Assembly (NCBI RefSeq): GCF_004022705.2
Contig: NZ_RZOY02000002.1
Location: 287,758-351,757 of the forward strand
Direction of reading: 5' to 3'
Length of the DNA: 64,000 nucleotides
Source: Mesorhizobium sp. M2D.F.Ca.ET.226.01.1.1
GTDB lineage: Bacteria; Pseudomonadota; Alphaproteobacteria; Rhizobiales; Rhizobiaceae
Position numbers and translations under genes: made by a program. Below, piece after piece: positions 17,861 through 27,800 of the stretch (position 1 is its first letter; every line of letters starts with the position of its first letter). Under the pieces are notes generated by a model. It saw only the letters and a program-made list of their open reading frames with translations, searched no databases and was not told the origin of the DNA.

Positions 17861-18649
17861 ATGGAAATCGCCGACGTCGTGAAGCGCGCCTATGCGATGC
17901 CGCTCACCAATCCGTCCTTCCCGCCCGGCCCTTATCGTTTCTTCGACCGCGAATACATCATCATCACCTACCGCACCACGCGCGAGGCGCTGGAAGCGGT
18001 GGTGCCGGCGCCGCTCGAGATCGACGAGCCGCTGGTCAAGTATGAGTTCATCCGCATGCCGGACTCGACCGGCTTCGGCGACTACACCGAGACCGGCCAA
18101 GTCATCCCGGTGCGCTACAAGGGCCAGCATGGCGGCTACGTGCATATTCCATGTATCTCGACGATGACGCGCCGATCGCCGGTGGCCGCGAGCTCTGGGG
18201 TTTCCCGAAGAAGCTTGCCAACCCAAAGATCGTGCATGAAGGCGAAGTGGTGGTCGGCACGCTGCACTATGGCAGCGTTCTGTGCGCCACCGGGACGATG
18301 GGCTACAAGCACCGCGAAGCCGATCATGACCAGGTGCTCGCTTCGCTCGCCGCGCCCAATTTCCTGATCAAGATCATCCCGCATGTCGACGGCAACCCGC
18401 GCATTTGCGAGCTGGTCCGCTATTACCTGACCGACGTCACGCTCAAGGAAGCCTGGACGGCGCCCGCCGCTGGATCTTCGCCCGCATGTGATGGCCGATG
18501 TCGCCAAGCTGCCGGTGCTCGACATCGTCTCGGCCGTTCACTTCACCGCCGATCTGACCCTGGGTCTCGGCGAAGTCGTGCATGATTACCTCGCAGACCG
18601 CGGCCATTCCGCCGCCGGCGCGGCCCAGTTGGAGAAAGTCAGTGCTTGA
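17861..18649 (+). pseudogene. adc: Acetoacetate decarboxylase, broken by two frameshifts
   Basis: The intact enzyme converts acetoacetate to acetone and CO2. The reading starts at ATG 17861 ([20 protein letters not shown]) and runs in one frame to about 18145. It continues in another frame from about 18148 ([19 protein letters not shown], containing the catalytic region) to about 18467, and returns to the first frame from about 18472 ([18 protein letters not shown]) to TGA at 18649. The first change looks like a two-base AT insertion in GTGCATATTCC, the second a two-base loss in GCCGCTGG. All three parts keep normal codon use, so either the lesion is very recent or these are sequence errors. 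The full length would be about 262 residues. Confidence 0.85.
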
Positions 18650-19802
18650 ACGCACCCGCAACACGACGGCCGCCGCCACCATCCAGGAAATCACCGCGCA
18701 ATATGACCGCGTCGCCTTGGTCTTCCAGGGCGGCGGGGCGCTCGGTGCCTATCAGGCCGGCGTCTATCAGGCGCTTGCCGACGCCGGCTGCGAGCCGACC
18801 TGGCTTTCCGGCGTCTCGATCGGCGCCATCAACGCCTCGATCATCGCCGGCAACGAGCCGAGCCGCCGCCTGCAGCGGCTGGAACAGTTCTGGCAGACGG
18901 TCTCGGGCCGCAAGATCTGGGCCTATACGCCGGAAGGCGACATCTATCGCGACATCCGCAACCAGACCTCGTCGTTGATGACCATGGCCATGGGCCAGCC
19001 CGGCTTCTTTAAGCCGCGCAGCCCCAACCCCTGGTTCCAGCTCTCGGGCGCCGAAGGCGCCACCAGCTTCTACGACACCGCCGAGCTCAAAGACACGCTG
19101 GAAAGCCTGATCGATTTCGACGTGCTGAACGACGGCAGGAAGCGCTTGAGCGTCGGCGCGGTCAATGTCAGGACCGGCAACTTCGTCTATTTCGACACCG
19201 ACAAGGTGCGCATCGGGCCGGAGCACATCATGGCGAGCGGCGCCCTGCCGCCGGCCTTCCCCTCGATCCGCATCGAGGGCGAGTATTATTGGGATGGCGG
19301 CATCGTCTCCAACACGCCGCTGCAATATCTGCTCGACCAGGAAGAGGACCGGTCCTCGCTGGTGTCCCAGGTCGACCTGTTCAGCGCGCGCGGCGTGCTG
19401 CCGCGCAGCATGGCCGATGTCCTGTCGCGCCACAAGGACATCATGTATTCGAGCCGCACGCGCCAGAACACCGACAATTTCGAGCGCATCCATGCGCTGA
19501 AGATGAAACTGCTCGACGCGCTGAAGCGCGTGCCGCCGGAACAGCTCAGGGACGGCGAGAAGGAGCTGATCGCCGACTATTCCGACGCCGGCGTCGTCAA
19601 CATCGTCCACCTGATCTACCAGCACAAAGGCTATGAAGGCCACGCCAAGGACTACGAGTTCTCGGGCACCTCGATGCGCGAGCACTGGGAAATGGGCCTG
19701 GAGGACACCGAGCGCACGCTGCGCCACAACAAGTGGCTGATGCTGCCCACCAATGTCGAGGGCGTCGCCATCCACGACCTGCACCGCGAAGGCCCGACCT
19801 GA
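18642..19802 (+). CDS. Patatin-like phospholipase (DUF3734 type)
   Basis: A patatin-fold serine hydrolase of about 386 residues. The oxyanion motif [15 protein letters not shown], the nucleophile [10 protein letters not shown] (GxSxG) and the catalytic Asp in [13 protein letters not shown] are visible, followed by the C-terminal DUF3734 region. The GTG at 18642 overlaps the adc stop and is preceded by GGAGAAA, so it is preferred over the in-frame ATG at 18582. Neighbours bdhA and adc suggest a role in polyhydroxybutyrate granule or ketone-body metabolism; the substrate is not known. Confidence 0.87.
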   Translation: MLERTRNTTAAATIQEITAQYDRVALVFQGGGALGAYQAGVYQALADAGCEPTWLSGVSIGAINASIIAGNEPSRRLQRLEQFWQTVSGRKIWAYTPEGDIYRDIRNQTSSLMTMAMGQPGFFKPRSPNPWFQLSGAEGATSFYDTAELKDTLESLIDFDVLNDGRKRLSVGAVNVRTGNFVYFDTDKVRIGPEHIMASGALPPAFPSIRIEGEYYWDGGIVSNTPLQYLLDQEEDRSSLVSQVDLFSARGVLPRSMADVLSRHKDIMYSSRTRQNTDNFERIHALKMKLLDALKRVPPEQLRDGEKELIADYSDAGVVNIVHLIYQHKGYEGHAKDYEFSGTSMREHWEMGLEDTERTLRHNKWLMLPTNVEGVAIHDLHREGPT

Positions 19803-19989
19803 TACTTAGGTCCAGTACAGGCGGAGCAAGAAAGGCGGCGAGAATTGCGGTGCAGGGCTTAGAAACGCTCGCCCGACTGTGAAGCTGTTCTTCATAGCCT
19901 ATCAACATTGTCGCCAATAGCCGCTCGCATAAAGCAGGCGTACATCCAGACAGCGGCGCAAAAGCGCTGGCCTCAATGGGGTACCGCCG

Positions 19990-20871
19990 GTGACCACCGA
20001 AGCTGTTCGCCCTGCTATCGTTCCATCTGGTGACGCGTGGCGCGGCCTGCTTTGGCTCGCGCCGCTCACGGCGCTCTGGCTGCTGCTGATCTTTGCCTTG
20101 CCGGCGATCCAGGCCAGCGGCGTTCCGACCACGGCCCACCAGCTCGCGGCCCACGGGCTTATCGCGCTGGGATTGTGGCTCGGTCTCGAACAGACGAGTC
20201 TGACCCCAAATCAACGCCGCGTGACCTGGCTGGCGGTCATGATCCCGGATACGCTGTGGCTCGCCATCGCCTGGAGCGCCGCGATCAATGGTGTCTTTCA
20301 CACGGACACCTCGTCCTTACCGGTGTTGCCATCGGCGATCTTCTTGCCGCTGATCATAGGCGCGCCGCCGCTGCTGTTCTCGAAGCGGATCGGGCAGGTG
20401 CTCGATGCGATGCCGGCAAGCTGGCTCGTCGCGCTTCAGCTCTACCGCATATTCGGCGGCTGGGCGCTCGCGGCCTGGCTGCATAGTGCCCTGCCAGGCG
20501 CCTTCGCAGTGCCCGCAGGCATCGGCGATGTGCTGACCGGGCTGTTCGCGTTGCCCGCGGCGTTAGCAGTGGCGACCGGCACAGCCGAGGGCCGGAGAGC
20601 GGCGACTTTCTGGAACATCCTCGGCCTTGCCGATTTCGCGGTCGCTATTACCATGGGCGTGATTACTTCGCCCGGCCCGTTGCAACTGATCGTCCCGGAT
20701 GTGCAGAGCATCGGCGCCGGCGCCTATCCGGGTGTGCTGACCCCTGCTTTCGTTGTGCCAAGCTCGATCATGTTGCACATGTTGTCGCTGCGCCAGTTGC
20801 GGCGCCGCAGCCGGGCGGAGGCTGCGCGGCCGCAGACAGAAACGGCGCCGCAAGCCGCGCCGTTTCTTTGA
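19990..20871 (+). CDS. Polytopic membrane protein of unknown function
   Basis: A 293-residue protein with about eight hydrophobic segments (near residues 18-40, 49-66, 76-98, 108-129, 142-165, 171-195, 205-225, 248-268) and an Arg-rich cytoplasmic-looking tail. No catalytic motif or family is recognised. Translation is read from GTG at 19990, with no better start nearby. It stands alone; the 187 bases before it hold no gene. It is convergent with pit, sharing a hairpin at its 3' end. Confidence 0.65.
   Translation: MTTEAVRPAIVPSGDAWRGLLWLAPLTALWLLLIFALPAIQASGVPTTAHQLAAHGLIALGLWLGLEQTSLTPNQRRVTWLAVMIPDTLWLAIAWSAAINGVFHTDTSSLPVLPSAIFLPLIIGAPPLLFSKRIGQVLDAMPASWLVALQLYRIFGGWALAAWLHSALPGAFAVPAGIGDVLTGLFALPAALAVATGTAEGRRAATFWNILGLADFAVAITMGVITSPGPLQLIVPDVQSIGAGAYPGVLTPAFVVPSSIMLHMLSLRQLRRRSRAEAARPQTETAPQAAPFL
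20840..20871 (+). terminator. Rho-independent terminator at end of membrane protein gene
   Basis: AAACGGCGC (20840-20848) and GCGCCGTTT (20857-20865) form a perfect 9-bp stem with an 8-base loop, followed by CTTTG. It overlaps the last codons of the gene and may serve both convergent genes. Confidence 0.6.
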
Positions 20872-20883
20872 TGGTTTTCCCGG

Positions 20884-22494
20884 TCAGAATACCTGGCGGA
20901 AGATCACGAACAGCACAAAGGCAAGCGCGATCGAGCAGGGCAGCGTGAGCACCCAGGCCAACAGAAGGTTGCGCACGGTCGACCACTGCAGGCCGGAGCC
21001 GTTGGCCGCCATCGTGCCGGCGACACCGGACGACAGAACATGCGTGGTCGAAACCGGCAGGCCGAGGCGATCGGCCATGCCGATGGTGATCATGGCGACC
21101 AGCTCGGCGGCAGCGCCCTGGCCATAGGTCAGGTGGCTCTTGCCGATCTTCTCGCCGACCGTGACGACGATGCGCTTCCAGCCGACCATGGTGCCGAGAC
21201 CCAACGCCAGCGCCACGGCGATCTTCACCCACAGCGGGATGAACTTCGTCGCGTTGTCGACCGCCTTATGGTAGTCGGTGACCGCCTTCAGGTCGGCGTC
21301 CTGCATCGGCAGCAGCTTCTTCTTGTCGATCAGCTTCAGCGCCTCACCGATCAGATAGATGTCGTTGCGGGCGTTGCTGACCAGGTCGGTCGGCACCTTG
21401 TCGACCGTAGCGTAGGGCTGCAGCTCGGCCGTCGTGTTGTGGATATAGGTCTGCAGCGCGAGCGTCGTCTGATCGTTCCACGACTTGCTGCGCACGGCTT
21501 CCTGCACGGCCGCTTTTGCGGCATTGGCATCCGCGACGGTGACGCCCGGCTTGACATACTTGCCCAGCGACTGCTCGACGGCGACCGAGGCCGACTTGTA
21601 GGCGTCAAGATAGTTGATGTCGGGCGTGCGGTTGAGCGCATAGGCGGTCGGCACCACGCCGATCAGGATCAGCATGATCAGGCCCATGCCCTTCTGGCCG
21701 TCATTGGAACCGTGCGCGAAGCTGACGCCGGTGCAGGTGAAGATCAGCAGCGCGCGGATCCACCATGGCGGCGGCGTGTTGCCCTTCGGCGCTTCGTAGA
21801 GGGCAGGATTGCGCACCAGGAGCTTCATCGCATAGAGCAGCACGGCGGCGGCGAAGAAGCCGATGATCGGTGAGACCAGCAAGGTGGTGCCGACATTGGT
21901 CGCCTGCCCCCAATCGACGCCACTGGTGGCACTGCCGGCCGGAGCCATGAACTGGTTGGCAAGACCGACGCCGATGATCGAACCGACCATCGTGTGCGAG
22001 CTGGAAGCCGGCAGTCCGAGGAACCAGGTTCCCAGGTTCCACAGGATGGCGGCGACCAGCAGTGCGAACACCATGGCAAAGCCCGAGGACGAGCCGACCT
22101 GCAGGATGAGCTCGACCGGCAGCAGCGACAGGATGCCGAACGCCACCGCGCCGCTCGACGTCAACACGCCGAGGAAGTTGAAGACGCCCGACCACATGAC
22201 CGCGAACTCGGCCGGCAGGGAACGCGTGTAGATGACGGTGGCCACCGCGTTGGCGGTGTCGTGGAAGCCGTTGACGAACTCGAAGCCCAGCGCAATCAGC
22301 AGCGCGATGCCGAGCAGGATCCAGGGAACCGTCTTGGCGATGGCCAGATCATGGCTGAGCGCATAGCCGACATAGATCACGCCGACGAGCACCAGCACGC
22401 CGAAAGCCGGCAGGAACCATTTGGCCCCGCCCGATTGTTCCAAGGGATGATCCGGTCTCGGGATCCCCGCCTCACTGGAAACTACGTCCACCAT
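20884..22494 (-). CDS. pit: Inorganic phosphate transporter, PiT family
   Basis: A low-affinity phosphate (metal-phosphate):proton symporter of 536 residues with about ten to twelve membrane helices. Both PiT signature regions are visible: GFEFVNGFHDTANAVATVIYT near the N-terminus and FAHGSNDGQKGMGLI in the middle, plus the later GLPVSTTHVLSSGVAG. A soluble loop of about 140 residues separates the halves. The ATG at 22494 follows GGAGTGGGAC. No Pho box was evident, and no phoU/yjbB-type partner gene is adjacent. Confidence 0.93.
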   Translation of the reverse strand: MVDVVSSEAGIPRPDHPLEQSGGAKWFLPAFGVLVLVGVIYVGYALSHDLAIAKTVPWILLGIALLIALGFEFVNGFHDTANAVATVIYTRSLPAEFAVMWSGVFNFLGVLTSSGAVAFGILSLLPVELILQVGSSSGFAMVFALLVAAILWNLGTWFLGLPASSSHTMVGSIIGVGLANQFMAPAGSATSGVDWGQATNVGTTLLVSPIIGFFAAAVLLYAMKLLVRNPALYEAPKGNTPPPWWIRALLIFTCTGVSFAHGSNDGQKGMGLIMLILIGVVPTAYALNRTPDINYLDAYKSASVAVEQSLGKYVKPGVTVADANAAKAAVQEAVRSKSWNDQTTLALQTYIHNTTAELQPYATVDKVPTDLVSNARNDIYLIGEALKLIDKKKLLPMQDADLKAVTDYHKAVDNATKFIPLWVKIAVALALGLGTMVGWKRIVVTVGEKIGKSHLTYGQGAAAELVAMITIGMADRLGLPVSTTHVLSSGVAGTMAANGSGLQWSTVRNLLLAWVLTLPCSIALAFVLFVIFRQVF

Positions 22495-22576
22495 TGTCCC
22501 ACTCCATTTGCATCGCAGCAAAGAACCAGGAAGGACGCTATGTTCCCAGGATGAAGCTGGTGTGACGCTCTACAAC

Positions 22577-23110
22577 CTATCCGGCTATCTTTAGAAGCGA
22601 GGAAACCAGAAGCTTGTGCTCTTCCGCCGAGAGCACGTCGGAATCGAAGAGATTCATGCTGCGCAGACCTTCGATGGCGAGGAAGCAGATCAGCAGCGAG
22701 CCGAGGTCGTCCGTTTCCCCCTTCAGCCTTTCTAAGAGCTGCCGCTTGAACGCCTTTATCGGCGTCAGGAAATCGGGGTCCTCCGCGATCGCCGAGAACA
22801 TCCAGGAAGCCGAGGGTTTGGGCCGCTCGCAATCGTCGGCCGACAGCTTGATATAGGCTGAGAGCGCGCTTTCATGGCCGGCCTCCGCTGCGCGTGCTTC
22901 GAGCGCTTCCTGGAAGTCGCTGAGGTAGCTCTCGACGAGCCCCTGCATCAACTTGGCCTTGGTCGGAAAATTGTAGAGCAGCCCGCCTTTCGACACGCCG
23001 GCACGGCTGGCGACCGCCTCGAGCGACAGGCTTCCCGGGCCTGCCTCGCGCGCCACGTCGGCAGCGGCGGCTAGTATCTTTTCGCGCGAGTTGGCCCTGC
23101 GTGCTCTCAT
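22577..23110 (-). CDS. TetR-family repressor of the adjacent RND efflux genes
   Basis: A 177-residue TetR-family protein. The N-terminal helix-turn-helix (about residues 8-55) contains ILAAAADVAREAGPGSLSLE and RAGVSKGGLLYNFPTKAKLM. The C-terminal domain resembles the TetR_C group found with AcrR-like regulators. It is transcribed away from the RND adaptor gene with about 145 bases between them, the usual arrangement for a local repressor. Inducers cannot be predicted. Confidence 0.87.
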   Translation of the reverse strand: MRARRANSREKILAAAADVAREAGPGSLSLEAVASRAGVSKGGLLYNFPTKAKLMQGLVESYLSDFQEALEARAAEAGHESALSAYIKLSADDCERPKPSASWMFSAIAEDPDFLTPIKAFKRQLLERLKGETDDLGSLLICFLAIEGLRSMNLFDSDVLSAEEHKLLVSSLLKIAG

Positions 23111-23120
23111 GCTGCTCCCC

Positions 23121-23166
23121 TACATTAGCCTAGGCGGAATTGACAAGACCGTCCAGCCGGTACAGT
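23121..23166 (+). promoter_or_regulatory. Candidate promoter/operator between tetR and RND genes
   Basis: TTGACA (23140-23145) and TACAGT (23161-23166) could be -35 and -10 elements for the efflux operon, though the 15-base spacing is short. A CCTA...TAGG palindrome containing GCCTAGGC (23128-23135) lies just upstream and is a candidate TetR site. Confidence 0.35.
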
Positions 23167-23254
23167 AAGGCGCCCGCCATTTGAAATCGGGACTTATCGT
23201 CGATATGTCCCGGCGTCGATTGTTTTGCCGGTTGCCGGCTCAAGGGGACTGTCC

Positions 23255-24574
23255 GTGAAGCGCTTTTTCATCATCGCCGGATTCTTGATTTTGCTCATCG
23301 TGGTGTGCGGCGGCATCGTGGGCTTCAATTTCATGCGCGATGCCGGCATCAAGCAATTCTTTGCCACCATGAAGCCGCCGGCTGCGACCGTCTCGACCGT
23401 TACCGTCAAGCCGGCGGAATGGACGCCCGGCGTCGAGGCGATCGGCACTGTCAACGCGGTGCGCGGTGTCGACCTCACCGTCGAGACAAGCGGCATCGTC
23501 AAGGAGATTCTCTTCCACGCCAACCAGAAGGTTGGCGCCGACGCCGTGCTCTTGCAACTGGACGACGCCGTCGAGAAAGCCGATCTGGTGGCCCAGAAGG
23601 CGCAGGCCGCGTCCGATCAGGCGGCACTGACCCGCGCCATCGAATTGCAGCGGCGCGGCGTCGGCACCGACGCGACGCTTGACGCCGCGCGCGCGGCGGC
23701 TGACGCCTCGGCCGCGCAAGTGAACAAGATGCAGGCGGTGCTCGACCAGAAGCAATTGTCCGCGCCCTTCGGCGGTACGGTCGGCATACCGAAGATCGAC
23801 GTCGGCCAATACCTGACCCCCGGCAACTCGGTGGTGACGATCCAGGATCTGGACACGATGCGGGTCGACTTCACGGTTCCCGAACAGCAGCTGCCGCTGC
23901 TCAAGATCGGCCAGACCATAAAGCTCGGCAGCAATCTGACCGATATGTCCTTTGCCGGCTCCATTCGCGGCATCGACCCCAAGATCGATCCGGCAAGCCG
24001 GCTGGTTTCGATCCGCGGCGAGGTCGCCAATCCGGAAGGCAAGCTGACCCCCGGCCAGTTTGTGCAGATCCGTGTCGAGCTGCCCCAGGAAAACAATGTC
24101 ATCTCCGTGCCGCAGACGGCGGTGACGACAAGCCTCTACGGCGATTTTGTTTTCGTCGTCGAGCCGGCAAAGCCCGCTGGGGGTGCCGCTGCCGCGCCGG
24201 CAAAGCCGGACGAGCAGAAGGCCGGCGCCGACAAGGCGGCCGGCGATGCCGCCAAGCCGCAGGCTGGTGCCTCCAAGCCGACCGACAGCGCGACCAAGCC
24301 CGCCGACAATGCGATGAAGCCTGCCGAAAACGCCAAGCCAGCGGCTGACGGCGCCAAACCGGCCGGGGCCGCCCAACAGCCCGCGCTCGTCATCTCGCAG
24401 GTATTCGTGAAGCTCGGCCGCCGCAACAACGGCATGGTCGAGATCACCGAGGGCCTCAAGGATGGCGACCAGGTCGTCACGGCCGGCCAGAACCGGCTGT
24501 TCAACGGCATGTCGGTTGCCGTCGACAACACCATCGACCCCAGCAAATCGGCGAACAAGCAGGTCCAGCAATGA
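23255..24574 (+). CDS. RND efflux periplasmic adaptor (membrane fusion protein)
   Basis: The membrane fusion subunit links an inner-membrane RND pump to an outer-membrane channel. It has about 439 residues: an N-terminal membrane anchor (KRFFIIAGFLILLIVVCGGI), a lipoyl/hairpin part (VDLTVETSGIVKEILFHANQ), a beta-barrel and a membrane-proximal domain. GTG at 23255 is preceded by AAGGGGACT. Around residues 300-375 there is an unusual Ala/Lys/Pro-rich insert with repeats such as KPADNAM and KPAENAK. The stop overlaps the pump start (ATGA). No TolC-like gene follows, so the channel must be encoded elsewhere. Confidence 0.91.
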   Translation: MKRFFIIAGFLILLIVVCGGIVGFNFMRDAGIKQFFATMKPPAATVSTVTVKPAEWTPGVEAIGTVNAVRGVDLTVETSGIVKEILFHANQKVGADAVLLQLDDAVEKADLVAQKAQAASDQAALTRAIELQRRGVGTDATLDAARAAADASAAQVNKMQAVLDQKQLSAPFGGTVGIPKIDVGQYLTPGNSVVTIQDLDTMRVDFTVPEQQLPLLKIGQTIKLGSNLTDMSFAGSIRGIDPKIDPASRLVSIRGEVANPEGKLTPGQFVQIRVELPQENNVISVPQTAVTTSLYGDFVFVVEPAKPAGGAAAAPAKPDEQKAGADKAAGDAAKPQAGASKPTDSATKPADNAMKPAENAKPAADGAKPAGAAQQPALVISQVFVKLGRRNNGMVEITEGLKDGDQVVTAGQNRLFNGMSVAVDNTIDPSKSANKQVQQ

Positions 24575-27500
24575 ACTTCTCCGACCTCTTCATTCGCCGG
24601 CCCGTTCTTTCGACGGTGCTGGCCTGCATGATCCTGCTTCTGGGATTCCAGGGCATCTTCAGCCTGTCGATCCGCCAGTATCCCAAGGTCGACGAGACCG
24701 CGATCACCATCACCACCGCCTATCCGGGCGCAAGCGCCGATCTGATCCAAGGCTTCATATCGGCGCCGATCGCGCGCGCCGTCGCCTCCACCGAAAACAT
24801 CGACTACGTCACCTCGTCCAGCCGTCCGTCTTCGAGCACGGTGACGGTGCAGATGAAGCTTGGCTCCAATCCCGACGTCGCGCTCGCCGAGGTGCTGTCC
24901 AAGGTCCAGGGCGTGCGCGGCACCTTGCCGGATGCCTCCAAGGACCCGGTGATCGTCAAGGGCACCGGTCAGCAGTTCGCGATGATGTATATCTCGATGC
25001 AGAATCCGAACATGACGAAGGAGCAGCTCACCGAATATATCGAGCGCGTCATTCGTCCACGCATTTCGACGGTGGAAGGTGTCGCCAATGTCCAGGTCTT
25101 CGGCGCCCAGGAATATTCCATGCGCATCTGGATCGACCCGGTCCGGCTCGCCGCCCGCGGCGCCACGGCCGTCGACGTGCTGACCGCGATCAACAACTCG
25201 AACTTCCTGTCGGCGCCCGGCAATACCCAGAACGAGTATGTGGTCTCCTCGATCACCGTGCATTCGACCTTGCAGACACCCGAGGCCTTCGCTCAATTGC
25301 CGATCCGCTCGACGGATGGCCAGGTGGTGCGCCTGCGCGATGTCGCGCGCGTCGAACTCGGCGCCGCAAGCACTGACACCAGGGTAAGCTTCAACGGCAA
25401 GCCGGGCACCTTCCTCGCCATCTTTCCGACGCCGGCGGCCAACCCGCTGACGACTGCGGCGGCGGTTACCAAGCTCGTGCCGGTGATTCAGGAGACGCTG
25501 CCGAAAGGCATGACGATCGAGGTCGTCTACGACGCCACCGGACAGATCAGCGCCTCGATCGAGGAGGTGTTCAAGACCATCGGCGAGGCGGTTGCCATCG
25601 TCATCGTGGTCATCCTTCTGTTCCTGGGTTCGTTCCGTTCGGTCATGATGCCGATCGTGACGATCCCGCTGTCGCTGATCGGCGTCTGCTTCATCCTGTT
25701 TGCGGTCGGCTACTCGATCAACCTTCTGTCGCTGCTTGCCATGGTGCTGGCGATCGGCCTCGTCGTCGACGATGCCATCGTGGTGGTGGAAAACATCCAC
25801 CGCCATATGGAAGAGGACCACATGTCGCCGATGCAGGCGGCCTTCAACGGCATGCGCGAGATCTTCTCGGCCATCGTCGCCATGACCATCACGCTGGCCG
25901 CGGTGTTCGCGCCGCTTGCCTTCACCGGCGGTCTGACGGGCGCGCTGTTCCGCGAATTCGCGGTCACGCTTGCCGGCTCCGTGGTGCTGTCCGGCCTGAT
26001 CGCGGTGACCATCACGCCGATGATGTCGGCGCGCCTGCTGAAGGCCGGCGCGCATGGCCGGTTCCAGCGCATCGTCGATGGCATCTTCGGCCGCGTCGAG
26101 TATGTCTACGAGCGCGCGGTCACCGCCTCCTTGAGAAACCGACCGGTGACGTTGATCATCGTCGTGGCGCTTGTTGCGCTTACCGGCTTCATGTTCACCA
26201 AGACCTCGACCGAGCTTGCGCCGGAGGAGGATCAGGGCTTCCTGCTTTCGATCGTGACGGCGCCGCGCTACGCGACGTCGGACTACACGGAGACCTACGT
26301 CAACCAGATGCTCGGCCTGGTGAGGGACATCCCGGAGACCAGGGCGCAATTCTCGGCCGTCGCCTTCGGCGGCGCGACCAATGGTGCTTTCGTCGGTTTC
26401 GCCTTCAAGGACTGGGCTGAGCGCAAGCGCAGTTCGAAGGAGCTTCAGGCCGACATCCAGGGCCGCCTCGCCAAGGTGGCGGGCGTTCAGGCCTTTGTCT
26501 TCGCGCCGCCGACCCTGCCCGGTTCCGGCGGCGGTCTGCCGATCTCCATGGTGGTTCGCTCGACCGGCGATCCTTCCGAGGTCTTCGACCAGGCGGAGAA
26601 GATCAAGAACAAGGCGCAGGCTTCCGGCCGCTTCATCGTCGTGCAGAATTCGATGGCTTACGACGCGCCGCAGGTGACGGTCACCATCGACCGCGAGCGG
26701 GCGGCGGCGCTGAACCTGCCGATCGCCGACATCGGCCGCACATTGACGCTGCTGGTCGGCGGCGCCGAGGTGGCGCAGTTCGATCGTGATTCCAACAGCT
26801 ACGACATCATCCCCCAGGTGCCGCAGCAGTTCCGCGACAATCCCGAGAGGCTCGGCGAGTATTTCGTTCGCAGCGTCGACGGTAAGATGGTGCCACTGTC
26901 GGCGGTGGTGAAGATTTCGACCAACGCCTCGCCAGCGGCCATCGAGCAGTTCAACCAGCTGAACTCCTCGACGATCTCGGCCCTGCCGCTGCCCGGCGTG
27001 ACCACCGGCGACGGCTTGCAGGTGCTGGAGAACCTTGCAAAGGAGACCCTGCCCGACACCTTCTTCGTCGACTATTCCGGCCAGTCGCGGCAAGAGAAGG
27101 AACAGGGCAACACCATCCTGATTGCCTTCACCGCGGCCGTGATCGTGATCTATCTGGTGCTGGCTGCCCAGTTCGAGAGCTTCCGCGACCCGCTGATCAT
27201 CATGATGGCGGTGCCGCTGTCGATCTTCGGCGCGATCGTGCCGCTCAACATTGGCCTGGGAACGCTCAACATCTACACCCAGGTCGGCCTGATCACGCTG
27301 ATCGGCCTGATCACCAAGCATGGCATTCTGCTGGTCGAGTTCGCCAACCAGCAGCGCGAGATACATGGCATGCGCCGGCGCGACGCCATCATCGCTTCGG
27401 CCAAAGTGCGCCTGCGGCCGATCCTGATGACGACGGCGGCCATGGCGCTCGGCGTCGTGCCGCTGATCGTCTCCAGCGGCGCGGGTGCCGCCGCGCGCTA

Positions 27501-27654
27501 TTCGATGGGCCTGGTCATCTTCACCGGCATCCTGGTCGGCACCATGTTCACGCTCTTCGTCGTGCCGATGTTCTACACGTTCATCGCCAGCAGGGATCTG
27601 CCGCACCTTGCCGAGAAGCCCGATCCGAAGCTGATGCCGGCGCTGCCGAGCTGA
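24571..27654 (+). CDS. RND multidrug efflux permease (AcrB/MexF-like)
   Basis: A 1027-residue HAE1-type RND pump with twelve predicted membrane helices and two large periplasmic loops. Proton-relay residues are visible in GLVVDDAIVVVENIHRH (about residue 400) and the Lys in GLITKHGILLVEFAN (about 915). The N-terminus MNFSDLFIRRPVLSTVL is typical. It is translationally coupled to the adaptor and followed by a strong terminator. Substrates cannot be predicted; control by the divergent TetR is likely. A long open frame on the opposite strand is a shadow of its high GC. Confidence 0.94.
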   Translation: MNFSDLFIRRPVLSTVLACMILLLGFQGIFSLSIRQYPKVDETAITITTAYPGASADLIQGFISAPIARAVASTENIDYVTSSSRPSSSTVTVQMKLGSNPDVALAEVLSKVQGVRGTLPDASKDPVIVKGTGQQFAMMYISMQNPNMTKEQLTEYIERVIRPRISTVEGVANVQVFGAQEYSMRIWIDPVRLAARGATAVDVLTAINNSNFLSAPGNTQNEYVVSSITVHSTLQTPEAFAQLPIRSTDGQVVRLRDVARVELGAASTDTRVSFNGKPGTFLAIFPTPAANPLTTAAAVTKLVPVIQETLPKGMTIEVVYDATGQISASIEEVFKTIGEAVAIVIVVILLFLGSFRSVMMPIVTIPLSLIGVCFILFAVGYSINLLSLLAMVLAIGLVVDDAIVVVENIHRHMEEDHMSPMQAAFNGMREIFSAIVAMTITLAAVFAPLAFTGGLTGALFREFAVTLAGSVVLSGLIAVTITPMMSARLLKAGAHGRFQRIVDGIFGRVEYVYERAVTASLRNRPVTLIIVVALVALTGFMFTKTSTELAPEEDQGFLLSIVTAPRYATSDYTETYVNQMLGLVRDIPETRAQFSAVAFGGATNGAFVGFAFKDWAERKRSSKELQADIQGRLAKVAGVQAFVFAPPTLPGSGGGLPISMVVRSTGDPSEVFDQAEKIKNKAQASGRFIVVQNSMAYDAPQVTVTIDRERAAALNLPIADIGRTLTLLVGGAEVAQFDRDSNSYDIIPQVPQQFRDNPERLGEYFVRSVDGKMVPLSAVVKISTNASPAAIEQFNQLNSSTISALPLPGVTTGDGLQVLENLAKETLPDTFFVDYSGQSRQEKEQGNTILIAFTAAVIVIYLVLAAQFESFRDPLIIMMAVPLSIFGAIVPLNIGLGTLNIYTQVGLITLIGLITKHGILLVEFANQQREIHGMRRRDAIIASAKVRLRPILMTTAAMALGVVPLIVSSGAGAAARYSMGLVIFTGILVGTMFTLFVVPMFYTFIASRDLPHLAEKPDPKLMPALPS

Positions 27655-27676
27655 ACGGCACCAGAGCCAAAAAACA

Positions 27677-27709
27677 AAAGAGGCCGGAATTTCCGGCCTC
27701 TTTTTTGGC
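27677..27709 (+). terminator. Rho-independent terminator after RND operon
   Basis: AAAAGAGGCCGGAA and TTCCGGCCTCTTTT form a near-perfect 14-bp stem with almost no loop, followed by a T run. It can act in both directions, also ending the L,D-transpeptidase-side transcript. Confidence 0.9.
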
Positions 27710-27800
27710 GGTGGCCTCACGGCTTCGGCGCTGCATTCCAACTACGCTGAAGGCGGCAACCTGCCTGCTACTTGATCCGGTTCGTTACTAACCCAGTTCG

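Noticed and set aside
18140..18150. Programmed ribosomal frameshift in the acetoacetate decarboxylase gene
   Set aside because: No slippery heptamer or downstream pseudoknot is evident, two shifts would be needed, and acetoacetate decarboxylases are normally single-frame genes.
24136..27741. A 1201-codon open frame on the minus strand opposite the RND efflux genes
   Set aside because: Its product is rich in Arg, His, Asp and Gln without domains, as expected for the antisense of a high-GC gene, and the plus strand has an obvious full-length pump.
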